Below the pieces are notes generated by a model, which saw nothing but the letters and a program-made list of their open reading frames with translations, made no database searches and was not told where the DNA came from. From an uncultured Marinoscillum sp. (GTDB lineage Bacteria > Bacteroidota > Bacteroidia > Cytophagales > MED-G16): a stretch of 64,000 nucleotides of DNA. Positions 48,276-57,358 of the stretch are shown here, in pieces. Each line of letters opens with the position of its first letter. The stretch's first letter is position 1. The position numbers and the translations under genes were made by a program. The stretch lies in the NCBI GenBank assembly GCA_902529805.1, contig CABZXU010000006.1:1-64000 (forward strand), in the 5' to 3' direction.

Positions 48276-48634
48276 TATATTTTTTCGTATTTATCAACGG
48301 TTAAATTACTAATAACATCGCCAGTATGTTTTATGTTATTTGGTTCAAAAAGTAATAGCCAAACTTCTTCTTTTGCAATAGGTTTATGGTCAACTCCTTT
48401 TGGTACAATCAACATTTCACCTTCATTTAATTCAACTTTTTTATCGTGGAATTCTATAATCAATTTTCCTTTTATGATAAAAAATAACTCGTCTTCATTT
48501 TTATGATTATGCCATACAAACTCTCCCTTTACTTTTGCAAGCTTTACATCATGGTTATTAATGCTTCCAATTATTTTAGGATTCCAATAATCATTAAATA
48601 AATCAAATTTATTTTTAATAATAATTTTCTTCAC
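48275..48634 (-). CDS. Single-domain cupin
   Basis: A 119-residue beta-barrel protein with the two cupin motifs: VWHNHKNEDELFFIIKG (metal-binding His-x-His and Glu) and GEMLIVPKGVDHKPIA (second His). The start is GTG. Such small cupins bind metal and act as isomerases, oxygenases or regulators; none can be chosen. It overlaps the DUF885 gene by one base and follows the NTF2-like lipoprotein by 22 bases. Confidence 0.88.
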   Translation of the reverse strand: MKKIIIKNKFDLFNDYWNPKIIGSINNHDVKLAKVKGEFVWHNHKNEDELFFIIKGKLIIEFHDKKVELNEGEMLIVPKGVDHKPIAKEEVWLLLFEPNNIKHTGDVISNLTVDKYEKI

Positions 48635-48656
48635 TAATTAAAATATTGAAAATTGA

Positions 48657-49142
48657 TTAATTAATAGGTCTTTGAAACTGATTCATTCCTATTATTTTCC
48701 CATCTTTAATTTGAAAACTTTCTTGAGCAAATAGACTTGTGGTGTCACTAGAAGATATTAAATCTTCTTTAGTCCATAAAATTACCCAATCATGATCCAA
48801 ATCATTTACGTGAATTGAAAACCATGCATTAGGAACTATATTAAACTTTGTGGTTTCAAAAATAGGTTTGTAAAGTGCTATTACATCCTCTTTTTTTGCT
48901 ACAGAGCCATCTGCTAAAGTGCCTTCGAAGTCATCATGAAGAAATGACATTGTTTTTTCAAAATCTCCCTCATTAGCTGCTTTTTGTAAATCTAGTACAA
49001 TATTAGATAGACTTGGATCTCCCATACTAATATCACTTGAATAAGATGCTTTAAATGGATATTCAATTGTTTTATTTTCTTCTTGTTTAGTTTCACATGA
49101 GATGAAAAGTAATATAAATGTTGTATATAGTAAGTTTTTCAT
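48657..49142 (-). CDS. NTF2/SnoaL-like lipoprotein
   Basis: A 161-residue lipoprotein with lipobox LFISC. The mature part is a cone-shaped NTF2-like fold of SnoaL type: ANEGDFEKTMSFLHDDFEGTLADGSVAKKEDVIALYKPIF, then four strands ending SFQIKDGKIIGMNQF. Related proteins bind small molecules. It is the first gene of the minus-strand unit NTF2-like, cupin, DUF885, glycine-tailed protein. Confidence 0.8.
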   Translation of the reverse strand: MKNLLYTTFILLFISCETKQEENKTIEYPFKASYSSDISMGDPSLSNIVLDLQKAANEGDFEKTMSFLHDDFEGTLADGSVAKKEDVIALYKPIFETTKFNIVPNAWFSIHVNDLDHDWVILWTKEDLISSSDTTSLFAQESFQIKDGKIIGMNQFQRPIN

Positions 49143-49202
49143 TATTTTGTATTTTTATTTAATCAAATTATATATTATCTAAATTATTAATTTAATACTA
49201 AA

Positions 49203-49802
49203 GTGAGAAAATTAATTTGCATTTTATTTTTAATTCAATTAATTCAATTTTCAGGAGTTTCTCAAAATAATGAAATCTTATTTAATGGAAAAAACCTAAA
49301 CGGTTGGAATATTCATGGTTCTGAATTATGGTATGTTGAAAATGGAGAATTAGTTTCTGAGAGTGGTCCAAATAAAGAATATGGTTATATTTTAACAGAA
49401 AAAAATTATGATAATTTTTTGCTCCATTTAGAGTTTAAACAAGAATCTAATGGTAATAGCGGAGTATTTTTTAGATCTACAATTGATGGGGTTAAAATTT
49501 CTGGATGGCAAGTTGAAGTTGCACCAACAAATCTTTTTACTGGAGGAATTTATGAATCATATGGAAGAGGATGGTTGATTAAACCAGATGCTTCTGTCCC
49601 TGATAATTTAATTGAAGGAGATTGGAATATCTTGGAAATTAAAGTTTTAAATTCTGAAGTTACAACTTGGTTGAATGGAAAACAGTCAGTTTATTTAAAT
49701 GATAATAAAATTAAAAATGGGGTAGGAGGTATTGCTTTACAAATTCATGATGGAGGAGGTATAAAGGTAAGATGGAAAAATATTTATTTACAAAATTTAT
49801 AA
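49203..49802 (+). CDS. DUF1080 (3-keto-disaccharide hydrolase-like) protein
   Basis: A 199-residue secreted protein with a signal peptide ending FSGVSQ; the start codon is GTG. The DUF1080 jelly-roll is complete: ILFNGKNLNGWNIHG, ELVSESGPNKEYGYILTEKNYDNFLLHLEFKQ, NSGVFFRS, SGWQVEV and IALQIHDGGGIKVRWKNI. Members from Bacteroidota cut 3-ketoglycosides after oxidation by a dehydrogenase. No dehydrogenase is adjacent, so this role is only a family inference. Confidence 0.88.
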   Translation: MRKLICILFLIQLIQFSGVSQNNEILFNGKNLNGWNIHGSELWYVENGELVSESGPNKEYGYILTEKNYDNFLLHLEFKQESNGNSGVFFRSTIDGVKISGWQVEVAPTNLFTGGIYESYGRGWLIKPDASVPDNLIEGDWNILEIKVLNSEVTTWLNGKQSVYLNDNKIKNGVGGIALQIHDGGGIKVRWKNIYLQNL

Positions 49803-49814
49803 ACTACTTTAAAA

Positions 49815-50954
49815 TTATTTTTTAATAGTATTAATTCCATTTTCAATTGATATTCCAATGGGTGTAAGTTTTTTTTGAAATTTATTTAAATATTTTTCTG
49901 AAACCAACTTAATATAGGGTTTAATATTATCTTCTTTAATTAAGTTAATAGTACATCCGCCAAATCCACCTCCCATCATTCTAGAACCTAAAACATAATT
50001 GTATTTTTTTGAATGATCAACTAAAAAATCTAACTCTTTACAACTTACTTCATATAAGTTTTTTAAACCTTCATGTGACTTATACATCAGTTTACCAAAT
50101 TCTACAAAATTTAATGCTTTTATAAGTTTAGTTGATTTTAAAACCCTTGTATTTTCTTGAGAAACATATAAAGCTCTTTTAAATTCATTTTTTGTAAACA
50201 AAGATTCATTATTAATAATAAAACCTTCAGAAGCATTAGCTAAGCATGTTAATCTTTTATCTATATTTTTTGCTTTTTTTAAAGCACTTTTACACTCATT
50301 AACCCTTTTATTATAATCGCTAGAAGATAATGTGTGATTAACATTTGTATTTAACAATAAAAACTTATAGGGTGATAGTTTACTATTAATCATTTCTAAT
50401 TTCAAAGAATTACAATTCAGAAGAATAATTTTATCTTTTTCTCCAAAAAAAATTGCAAATTGATCCATAAAACCTCCTTTTACTCCAATAAAATTATGCT
50501 CCACTTTTTGTGAAATATTTATCATTTCATGATTTGAAATTTTAAGTTCGAATAGATCATTTAATCCTTTAATTAACCCACAAACTAGTGCAGAGGAAGA
50601 ACTTATTCCGGATCCTACTGGAAGGTTAGAATCAATTACACATTCAAAACCATCTAATTGACTTCCTCTTGATCTTTTTAAGTAATAGACTACACCATTA
50701 ATATAGTTTTTCCAATCTGAATTTATTTTTTTATTTTCTTTATTTAATTCAAATGTTATTGATTCATTATAATGTATTGAAGTTACTTTACAAGTAGAAT
50801 TTTCTAAACTTTTCTTGAAATACAGAAAGATTTTTTTATCTATGGCTGCTGGTAATACATTTCCTCCATTATAATCGATGTGTTCTCCAATTAAATTTAT
50901 TCTACCTGGAGATTCAACTAGAATTTTATAATTAAATTCTTTAATGTTTTTCAT
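49815..50954 (-). CDS. galK: Galactokinase
   Basis: GalK phosphorylates galactose at C1. The 379-residue GHMP kinase shows the galactokinase signature GRINLIGEHIDYNGG, the ATP loop LPVGSGISSSSALVCGL, the catalytic Asp in GGFMDQFAIFFGE and the third motif GSRMMGGGFGGCTI. It is next to a divergent sulfatase gene (62 bases between starts), a pairing that would suit use of sulfated galactans, though no galactanase is seen. Confidence 0.95.
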   Translation of the reverse strand: MKNIKEFNYKILVESPGRINLIGEHIDYNGGNVLPAAIDKKIFLYFKKSLENSTCKVTSIHYNESITFELNKENKKINSDWKNYINGVVYYLKRSRGSQLDGFECVIDSNLPVGSGISSSSALVCGLIKGLNDLFELKISNHEMINISQKVEHNFIGVKGGFMDQFAIFFGEKDKIILLNCNSLKLEMINSKLSPYKFLLLNTNVNHTLSSSDYNKRVNECKSALKKAKNIDKRLTCLANASEGFIINNESLFTKNEFKRALYVSQENTRVLKSTKLIKALNFVEFGKLMYKSHEGLKNLYEVSCKELDFLVDHSKKYNYVLGSRMMGGGFGGCTINLIKEDNIKPYIKLVSEKYLNKFQKKLTPIGISIENGINTIKK

Positions 50955-51016
50955 TTTTTAATTTATATCTAAATTTAGACAATATTATTTTTTTTAAAAT
51001 TTATCATATTTAATAA

Positions 51017-52642
51017 ATGAATTTTTTTCTTAAAATTTTATTGATTTTAATTTCATTTTTTTTTTCGTGTTCATTCACAAAAAAAAATAAAGAATTAAAA
51101 CCTAATATATTACTAATAGTTGCAGATGATCTTGGTTATACTGACCTTGGTTGTTTTGGTAGTGAAATTTCTACACCTAATATCAATAATTTATCCAAAA
51201 ATGGAATAACATTTACTAATTTTCATACTTCACCACTATGTGCACCAACTAGAGCTATGCTTCTATCTGGAATGGATAATCATATTGCTGGGATTGGAAT
51301 TCAAGGTTATAATTCAGACTTATTTGGGTATGAAGGAAAATTGTCAAATAGAATTAAAACTATTCCTTCAATTTTAAATACATCAGATTACTATACATTT
51401 ATTTCTGGAAAATGGCATTTAGGTGGTGATTTAGAATCTGATCCAATCAAGAAAGGCTTTGATGAATCATATGTATTACTTCCTGGTGCTGGAAATCATT
51501 ATTCTAATAGAAAAGTAATAGAAGCTTATCCAGATTCTTCATATTCTGAAAATGGAAAAAAAACAGTATGGAAACTGGGGAATTATTCAACAGATTATTT
51601 TACAGATAAGATTATTGAATATATATCTAATAGTAAAACTAATAATAAGCCCTTTTTTGCTTTTGCTACATACACTTCTCCTCACTGGCCACTACAAGTT
51701 GATGAAAAATTTACTGATAAATATGAGGGAATTTATAATTCTGGTTATGATAAGTTAAAAGAAGAAAGATTTAAAAATCTTAAAAAATTAAATATTATAT
51801 CAAGTTCGGCAAGTTTGCCAAAAAGTCATCAAAGGTTAAAACCTTGGAATGACTTATCTAATTCGGATAAAAAAATAGAATCAAAGAAAATGGAATTGTA
51901 TGCTGGTATGATAGAAAACCTTGATTTCAATATTGGAAGAATAATAAATTATTTAAAAAAAATAGATGAATATGAAAATACATTAATAGTATTTATGTCT
52001 GATAATGGTGCAGCTGCGGAAGATTTTTATAATAATCCAATTTATGGACCATATTTAAAAAATAATTTTAGTGTAGAGTATGATGATATGGGAAAAGAAA
52101 ATTCATTTATTTCGTTAGGTACTGGTTGGGCAGAAGCAAGTAGTGCTCCTTTTAAATTTTTTAAAGGACTACCAACACAAGGAGGTATTGTTTCACCATT
52201 AATCATTAGTGGATATGGAGTTGGTAGAAAAGATTATTTTTCTAAAAAGTTTATTACATTATTAGATATTGCACCTACTTTATATGATTTTGGTAAAATT
52301 GATTTTAAGAATAATAATTTTGATCTTTCATTACAAGGCTCTTCTTTAAAGAAATATTTGAGCGGTAAAAATAATTATATTCATAAAAAAGGATATGTTT
52401 TTGGGTTTGAACATAGTGGTTATTCTTTTATAATGAAGGATAATTGGAAACTTGTTAACTATGAATCACCTTTTGATATTAATAATTTTGAATTATATAA
52501 TTTAAAAAATGATCCAATTGAGGAAATTAATTTGAAAGAAAAAGAAGTTGAAATTTTCAATGATCTTCTTTATGAATGGAATGTTTTTTCAAAGAAAAAT
52601 AAATTGATATTACCAACACCATATATTGATAATATCAATTAA
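51017..52642 (+). CDS. Sulfatase (arylsulfatase type), lipoprotein
   Basis: A 541-residue formylglycine-dependent sulfatase with lipobox at C18 (FFFSC). The metal Asp pair is D37-D38 in VADDLGYTDLG, and the active-site motif is CAPTR with C75 as the residue to be turned into formylglycine. KWHLGG and the SDNGAAAED metal site follow. The closing ELYNLKNDPIEEINL is typical of S1 sulfatases of Bacteroidota. It needs a maturase; the SUMF1 protein at 38.8-41.1 kb is unlikely to serve because it lacks the active cysteines. Confidence 0.93.
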   Translation: MNFFLKILLILISFFFSCSFTKKNKELKPNILLIVADDLGYTDLGCFGSEISTPNINNLSKNGITFTNFHTSPLCAPTRAMLLSGMDNHIAGIGIQGYNSDLFGYEGKLSNRIKTIPSILNTSDYYTFISGKWHLGGDLESDPIKKGFDESYVLLPGAGNHYSNRKVIEAYPDSSYSENGKKTVWKLGNYSTDYFTDKIIEYISNSKTNNKPFFAFATYTSPHWPLQVDEKFTDKYEGIYNSGYDKLKEERFKNLKKLNIISSSASLPKSHQRLKPWNDLSNSDKKIESKKMELYAGMIENLDFNIGRIINYLKKIDEYENTLIVFMSDNGAAAEDFYNNPIYGPYLKNNFSVEYDDMGKENSFISLGTGWAEASSAPFKFFKGLPTQGGIVSPLIISGYGVGRKDYFSKKFITLLDIAPTLYDFGKIDFKNNNFDLSLQGSSLKKYLSGKNNYIHKKGYVFGFEHSGYSFIMKDNWKLVNYESPFDINNFELYNLKNDPIEEINLKEKEVEIFNDLLYEWNVFSKKNKLILPTPYIDNIN

Positions 52643-53310
52643 AAGTTGAAATCAAAACTGTTATTTTTAAAATAATTTTTAAAAATTCTTTCAACCTCAT
52701 GCACATCATCAGTTAATTGAATAAGATCAATATCTTCTTTAGATATCAAATTATTTTTCAGTAATGTTTCTTTTATCCAATTGAATAATGGTTCATAATG
52801 CTCCTTACCAAACATTATGATAGGGAATGGTTTTGATTTATTACATTGAATTAATGTAAGTGCATTGAAAAGTTCATCAAGTGTACCAAAACCTCCTGGC
52901 ATAATTACAAACCCCTTTGAATATTTTTGAAACATTAATTTTCTTATAAAGAAATAATCAAATCGTAACAGATAATCTTCATCAACATATTTATTAGTGT
53001 ACTGTTCAAAAGGCAGGTTAATTCTTAATCCAACTGAAGTTCCATTACTTTCTTTTGCTCCTTTATTACCTGCTTCCATTATTCCTGGTCCTGCTCCTGT
53101 AATTACCCCAAAACCTAATTTTGTTAACATTTTCGCTATATCAACTGTCAATTTATAATATTTATTATTTTCTTTTATTCTAGCTGAACCAAATATTGAA
53201 ACGGACGGACCTAATTTCAATAACTTTTCAAAACCACCGACCGTTTCAGAATTATACTTTAAAATTCTCCACGAATCTTCTGTTATTTTTTTATTCCATT
53301 TTAATTTCAT
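52639..53310 (-). CDS. LOG-family (TIGR00730) phosphoribohydrolase
   Basis: A 223-residue Rossmann-fold protein from the ATG at 53310 (a TTG six bases upstream is the alternative). The LOG signature is present as PGGFGTLDELF, together with GAGPGIMEAGNKGA and SIFGSARI. LOG enzymes cleave nucleoside 5'-monophosphates, including cytokinin forms, to free base and ribose phosphate. Its stop is shared (TTAA) with the sulfatase stop. Confidence 0.93.
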   Translation of the reverse strand: MKLKWNKKITEDSWRILKYNSETVGGFEKLLKLGPSVSIFGSARIKENNKYYKLTVDIAKMLTKLGFGVITGAGPGIMEAGNKGAKESNGTSVGLRINLPFEQYTNKYVDEDYLLRFDYFFIRKLMFQKYSKGFVIMPGGFGTLDELFNALTLIQCNKSKPFPIIMFGKEHYEPLFNWIKETLLKNNLISKEDIDLIQLTDDVHEVERIFKNYFKNNSFDFNF

Positions 53311-53377
53311 AATCAAATAGTTTAAAACATTTTTTTATAAAAATCGTTATATTTATAGTTCAATTAAATAATTTTTT

Positions 53378-54226
53378 ATGAAAAAGTTTAAATTTTATCA
53401 ATATTTTTCTATTCTAAGTATGTTCTTTTTGGCTATTTCTTGTAATGAGACTAACGACATGTTTGTCTTAGATGGAGAAGATCCAAAAGATTTAATTGTT
53501 TTTGAGTTAGATAATGAATATTTAGCTGAAGAAGCACATGACTATATTGATTTTAATTACCCTTCAATTGGATTAGATAAATCCTATATATTGATTGGTA
53601 AAAAATCTTTTGGTTTTGAAGCTGTATTATCAAATACAGAAAGCCTTTCTTTTGATGAAGGAGGTGAATATAAATACAATAGAAAAGAAAAATCATCCAA
53701 AGAAAACTTAAAAAACGGCAAAAACGGGAAATGTGACTCTAAATGTAAACCACCACGAGATAAAGTTGATTGGATTAAAATGTCTGATCTACCTAATGGT
53801 GTTATTGATTTCCTTCATAAAGAGTATTTAGATAGTATGTTTATCGGAAGCTATGTTTTAGATTCTGTTGCTAAAGCTGGAGAAATTACTGGATTAAAAG
53901 ATAAAGACGCTGATAATAAGTCAACATATTATATAGTTCACATCAGAGGTTTGAAAGGTGTATTATATTTTAATGATAAAGGTGTGTTTGTCAAAATTCA
54001 TAAACCTAAGTTTAAGAGACATTGTAAAAAATTACGTCACTTAGACTTATTAAAATCTATTAAATTATATATTGAGGAAAATCACCCTGATCATTTTATT
54101 GCTCATGCTAGGAAAGTGAGAACAAAAGATGGAAAGGTTTTCTTCTTAGTTAAATTAGTTTCATCAGACAAACAGAATTTCGTAGTATTGAAATTTGATA
54201 AAGATGGAGCTTTAGTTACAAGTTAA
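53378..54226 (+). CDS. PepSY-like repeat lipoprotein
   Basis: A 282-residue lipoprotein with lipobox LAISC. The mature part shows about three PepSY-like units with the pattern of helix, then paired strands: around residues 52-100 (EAHDYIDFNYP), 135-205 (LPNGVIDFLHKEYLDS) and 230-282 (LLKSIKLYIEENHPDHFI). A Lys-rich insertion with a Cys-x3-Cys pair (GKCDSKCKPP) separates the first two. Such proteins are called beta-lactamase-inhibitor-like but their role in Bacteroidota is unknown. A terminator follows. Confidence 0.75.
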   Translation: MKKFKFYQYFSILSMFFLAISCNETNDMFVLDGEDPKDLIVFELDNEYLAEEAHDYIDFNYPSIGLDKSYILIGKKSFGFEAVLSNTESLSFDEGGEYKYNRKEKSSKENLKNGKNGKCDSKCKPPRDKVDWIKMSDLPNGVIDFLHKEYLDSMFIGSYVLDSVAKAGEITGLKDKDADNKSTYYIVHIRGLKGVLYFNDKGVFVKIHKPKFKRHCKKLRHLDLLKSIKLYIEENHPDHFIAHARKVRTKDGKVFFLVKLVSSDKQNFVVLKFDKDGALVTS

Positions 54227-54242
54227 AACATATATAATTTTT

Positions 54243-54280
54243 AAAAAAAACTCTAACTAATTAGGTTAGAGTTTTTTTTT
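54243..54280 (+). terminator. Intrinsic terminator after the PepSY-like gene
   Basis: A seven-base-pair stem CTCTAAC/GTTAGAG (54251-54257 with 54265-54271) is preceded by eight A and followed by nine T residues. It ends only eight bases before the ATG of the next gene on the same strand. Confidence 0.88.
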
Positions 54281-54288
54281 ATACCCTT

Positions 54289-54708
54289 ATGAATTGGAAT
54301 TGTAAAAACACATGGAATAGAGCTTCAATAAACACATTATGGTGTTTATTAGGTTGTTCGATTGGTGATTTTGGGACCATTTTATTTTTTCAGTATTCTG
54401 AATATGATTTGGCAGTTCAGTATATTATGATTCTTGCAATAATAAATGGAATTATAACTTCAATTATTTTAGAAACGATTATTCTTAGTTTCACACAACC
54501 ATTAAATATAGCATTTAAAACTGCAATTGGTATGTCAATAATTAGTATGATTGGAATGGAGTTTGCTATGAATTTAGTAGATTATCTAATGACTGGAGGT
54601 GCTATGATTACTTTTTACACCATTATTCCTATGTTGTTAGCAGGTTTTTTTACACCTTTACCATACAACTATTATAGGCTTAAGAAATTCAATCAATCTT
54701 GTCACTAA
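54289..54708 (+). CDS. DUF4396 membrane protein
   Basis: A 139-residue protein with four hydrophobic helices. The opening WNRASINTLWCLLGCSIGDFGTI, the central MSIISMIGMEFAMNLVDYLMTGG and the closing LLAGFFTPLPYNYYRLKKF are the DUF4396 signature. Conserved Cys, Met and His residues could bind copper but this is not established. The start lies eight bases after the terminator T run of the upstream gene, so its own promoter must overlap that terminator or it relies on read-through. Confidence 0.83.
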   Translation: MNWNCKNTWNRASINTLWCLLGCSIGDFGTILFFQYSEYDLAVQYIMILAIINGIITSIILETIILSFTQPLNIAFKTAIGMSIISMIGMEFAMNLVDYLMTGGAMITFYTIIPMLLAGFFTPLPYNYYRLKKFNQSCH

Positions 54709-54709
54709 A

Positions 54710-56824
54710 TTAATCTACTATCTCTTTAAATTGAACTGCACCTCCTCCTCCTTTTGCTAAAAAAAGATCTAGATTTGAGTTTTTATTTACCTCTATTGAT
54801 TTAATACTGTATTCCATTTGATTTTTTTTCCAATTTGTATTTTTTGTGTCACTATAAATTGTAGCTAAATATTTTTTGTTTTCATTTAAAAAATCAAGAG
54901 AAATATTAAAATATCTTTCATTTTCATTTGTAATACTACCTAAATACCAATCTTCAGAATTTAAGTCTTTTCTTACTATTGTAACATATTCTCCAATTTT
55001 ACTATTTATTATTTTTTTCTTTTCCCATACAACAGGTACTTTTTTAATAAACTCAAATGCATCTGGATGATTTTGATAGTGTTTTGGTAAGTCTGCGGCC
55101 ATTTGCATTGGCGAATAATATACTACATATAACGCAAGCTCTTTAGCTATTGTAGATGGTATTATAGCATTCTTATCAATTGTATTGGATCCTGGAGTTA
55201 CATATCTAAAATTGTTTAATTTAAATACCCCTGGAGTATAGTCCATTGGGCCTGATAACAATCTAGTAAATGGAAGTATAGAAGCATGATTTACTCCATT
55301 AGAAGAAAATCCATTAAATTCTTGACCTTTTGCCCCTTCTCTGGAAATATAGTTTGGATACTTTCTTCTGATACCAGTATCTTTAATAGGTTCATGTGTT
55401 ATAATATTTAATTTATATTTTGCAGCTAATTGAATAACTTTTCTAAAGTGTCTTATCATATATTGTCCATGGTGCCATTCTTTAACTATTTCTCCTTTCT
55501 TATTTTTTCTTTTTATGTTTTTACTAACATCGTTAACATATCCAGTTTTAATATTTTTAATTCCATATTTATTATAAAATTTAAATGCATTTTCAAGTTG
55601 ATCCTCATAGTTTTCTATTTGACCACCAGTTTCATGATGTCCAACTAAATATACATTTTTTTCTTTTCCATATTTATATATTTTATCTATATCAAAATCA
55701 GGCTGAGTTTCAGTAAAACTAAACTTTTTGCCATCTCCACTACAACACCATTCTGGATGCCACCCTTTATTCCATCCTTCAACTAATAAACCTTCAAAAC
55801 CATTTTCAGAAGCAAAATCAATATATTCTAATACTTTTTTAGTATTAGCACCATGATTATCTGATGGCCACCAAGTAGATTCATTTGTTCCAATCATTTC
55901 CCACCAGATACCCATATATTTTCCAGGTTTTACCCATGAAAAATCTTCCAAACTATCAGGATCATCATTTAAATTAAGTATTAAATTGGAATCTAGTAAA
56001 TCGGAACTATTATCAGATATTTGAATAGTCCTCCATGGAGAAATAATTTTTTCATCTGATTTTACTTTAATTCCATCTGACCAAGGGTACAATTCTGCTT
56101 CAATTAGTCCATTTCCAAGAGGAGCAAGAGTCATGCTCGAATAATCATTAAGATCAGCTTCATGAATGCTAATAAAAATACCATTTTCTTTTTTAATTGT
56201 TAAAGGTGTATGAGCAGCATCTATTCCTAAAGTATCATATCGTATATCTTCTACTTCTTTTGAATATATGTTTTTAGAAATATCATCAATTGGTGTTTTA
56301 GCATATAAAAATTCATATCTTCTATATGAAAAAGCAGGAATCCACCACGCCGTATCATTTTTTGAAAGTTTAAATTCAGTTTTTTCATCAACTATATTAT
56401 AATCATTAATATTTTCCTGATTTTCAATTTTATATCGAAATCCAATACCATCATCAAATACTCTGAATGTAATATTTAATTTTTTATTTTCTTGATCTAA
56501 TATTACTTCTAGTTCATTATAATTATTTATAATTTCTTTTTGTTCCCCAAATAATGTTTTCCATGAAGTATTATGAGTTTTTCTATTTGTATTAATTATC
56601 TTAAAGTCCTTATCTAAATCAGTTTTTCCATTTAAAATAATTCCTAATTTTGAGTAGTCTATTATAAGATTATCATTTTTAGATATTTTATATAATGGAA
56701 CTCCATTTTTAAGATTAAATTCTAATTTGATTTCACCATCTGGTGAATTTAAATAGTAAGAATTTTTATTATTCTTACAAGAGAATATTATTAAAATGAA
56801 TAGTGATAGAATATATTTTCTCAA
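54710..56824 (-). CDS. GH97 alpha-glycosidase (SusB-like), lipoprotein
   Basis: A 704-residue GH97 enzyme with lipobox cysteine C16 (LIIFSC). The N-terminal beta-sandwich (LNSPDGEIKLEFNL) and the catalytic barrel (GIWWEMIGTNESTWWPSDNHGANT) are complete. Carboxylates match the inverting SusB subtype: E222 in HEADLNDY, E398 in HHETGG, E478 in THEPIKDTG and E502 in GQEFNG; the segment NIKTGYVND does not carry the nucleophile Asp of the retaining subtype. It should release glucose from alpha-glucans. No SusCD pair is adjacent. Confidence 0.93.
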   Translation of the reverse strand: MRKYILSLFILIIFSCKNNKNSYYLNSPDGEIKLEFNLKNGVPLYKISKNDNLIIDYSKLGIILNGKTDLDKDFKIINTNRKTHNTSWKTLFGEQKEIINNYNELEVILDQENKKLNITFRVFDDGIGFRYKIENQENINDYNIVDEKTEFKLSKNDTAWWIPAFSYRRYEFLYAKTPIDDISKNIYSKEVEDIRYDTLGIDAAHTPLTIKKENGIFISIHEADLNDYSSMTLAPLGNGLIEAELYPWSDGIKVKSDEKIISPWRTIQISDNSSDLLDSNLILNLNDDPDSLEDFSWVKPGKYMGIWWEMIGTNESTWWPSDNHGANTKKVLEYIDFASENGFEGLLVEGWNKGWHPEWCCSGDGKKFSFTETQPDFDIDKIYKYGKEKNVYLVGHHETGGQIENYEDQLENAFKFYNKYGIKNIKTGYVNDVSKNIKRKNKKGEIVKEWHHGQYMIRHFRKVIQLAAKYKLNIITHEPIKDTGIRRKYPNYISREGAKGQEFNGFSSNGVNHASILPFTRLLSGPMDYTPGVFKLNNFRYVTPGSNTIDKNAIIPSTIAKELALYVVYYSPMQMAADLPKHYQNHPDAFEFIKKVPVVWEKKKIINSKIGEYVTIVRKDLNSEDWYLGSITNENERYFNISLDFLNENKKYLATIYSDTKNTNWKKNQMEYSIKSIEVNKNSNLDLFLAKGGGGAVQFKEIVD

Positions 56825-56865
56825 TTTTTCTTAATTATAATTGTAGATTAAATTCCTTAAAGCTA

Positions 56866-57357
56866 ATGAAAATTTATTTTATATTATTTATGTTTTTTTA
56901 TACAATCCCATGTTATTCACAGAATTATCTTGAATTAAAAAAATTAGGAAAAAAAAGAAAAATTGAATTTTTTCCAGGTGAAGAAATTAGATTTAAAATT
57001 AAAAATGATGAGAATTTTTCTTCAGCTAGAATTACTGGAATTTATGAAGACTATATTAATTTTAATAATATTAAAGTTGACCTTAATAATATTGAATTGA
57101 TTGATATAAGAAATAAAAGTTCTGATACATTTAAAGGTGTTGGATATATAGTTTCTGGTGCTAGTTTAGGTTATTTTTCAATAGATATTTTTAATATGAC
57201 TGTAGTTCAAGGAAATACATTAAAGAAGTCATTCAATGAAAAAATTGGAATATCTTCTTTAACTGGTATTTTTATGGGTATATCAATTACCTTTATCAAA
57301 AAAAAATATTTTAAAAATCAAGGTATGAATAGGATAAGGTCAAAAAAAATTTTTTAA
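56866..57357 (+). CDS. Secreted or membrane protein of unknown function
   Basis: The best start is the ATG at 56866, giving a 163-residue protein with a clear signal peptide (KIYFILFMFFYTIPCYSQ). A domain of about 60 residues (KIEFFPGEEIRFKIKNDENFSSARITGIYEDYINFNNIKVDLNNIELIDIRN-like strands) resembles small beta-barrels of Bacteroidota surface proteins, followed by two hydrophobic helices. No family recognised. It ends one base before the DUF1295 gene and is probably co-transcribed with it. Confidence 0.65.
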   Translation: MKIYFILFMFFYTIPCYSQNYLELKKLGKKRKIEFFPGEEIRFKIKNDENFSSARITGIYEDYINFNNIKVDLNNIELIDIRNKSSDTFKGVGYIVSGASLGYFSIDIFNMTVVQGNTLKKSFNEKIGISSLTGIFMGISITFIKKKYFKNQGMNRIRSKKIF

Positions 57358-57358
57358 A

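Noticed and set aside
56803..56865. N-terminal extension of the secreted protein upstream of 56866
   Set aside because: It would overlap the divergent GH97 start and place the signal peptide internally; the ATG at 56866 gives a normal signal peptide.
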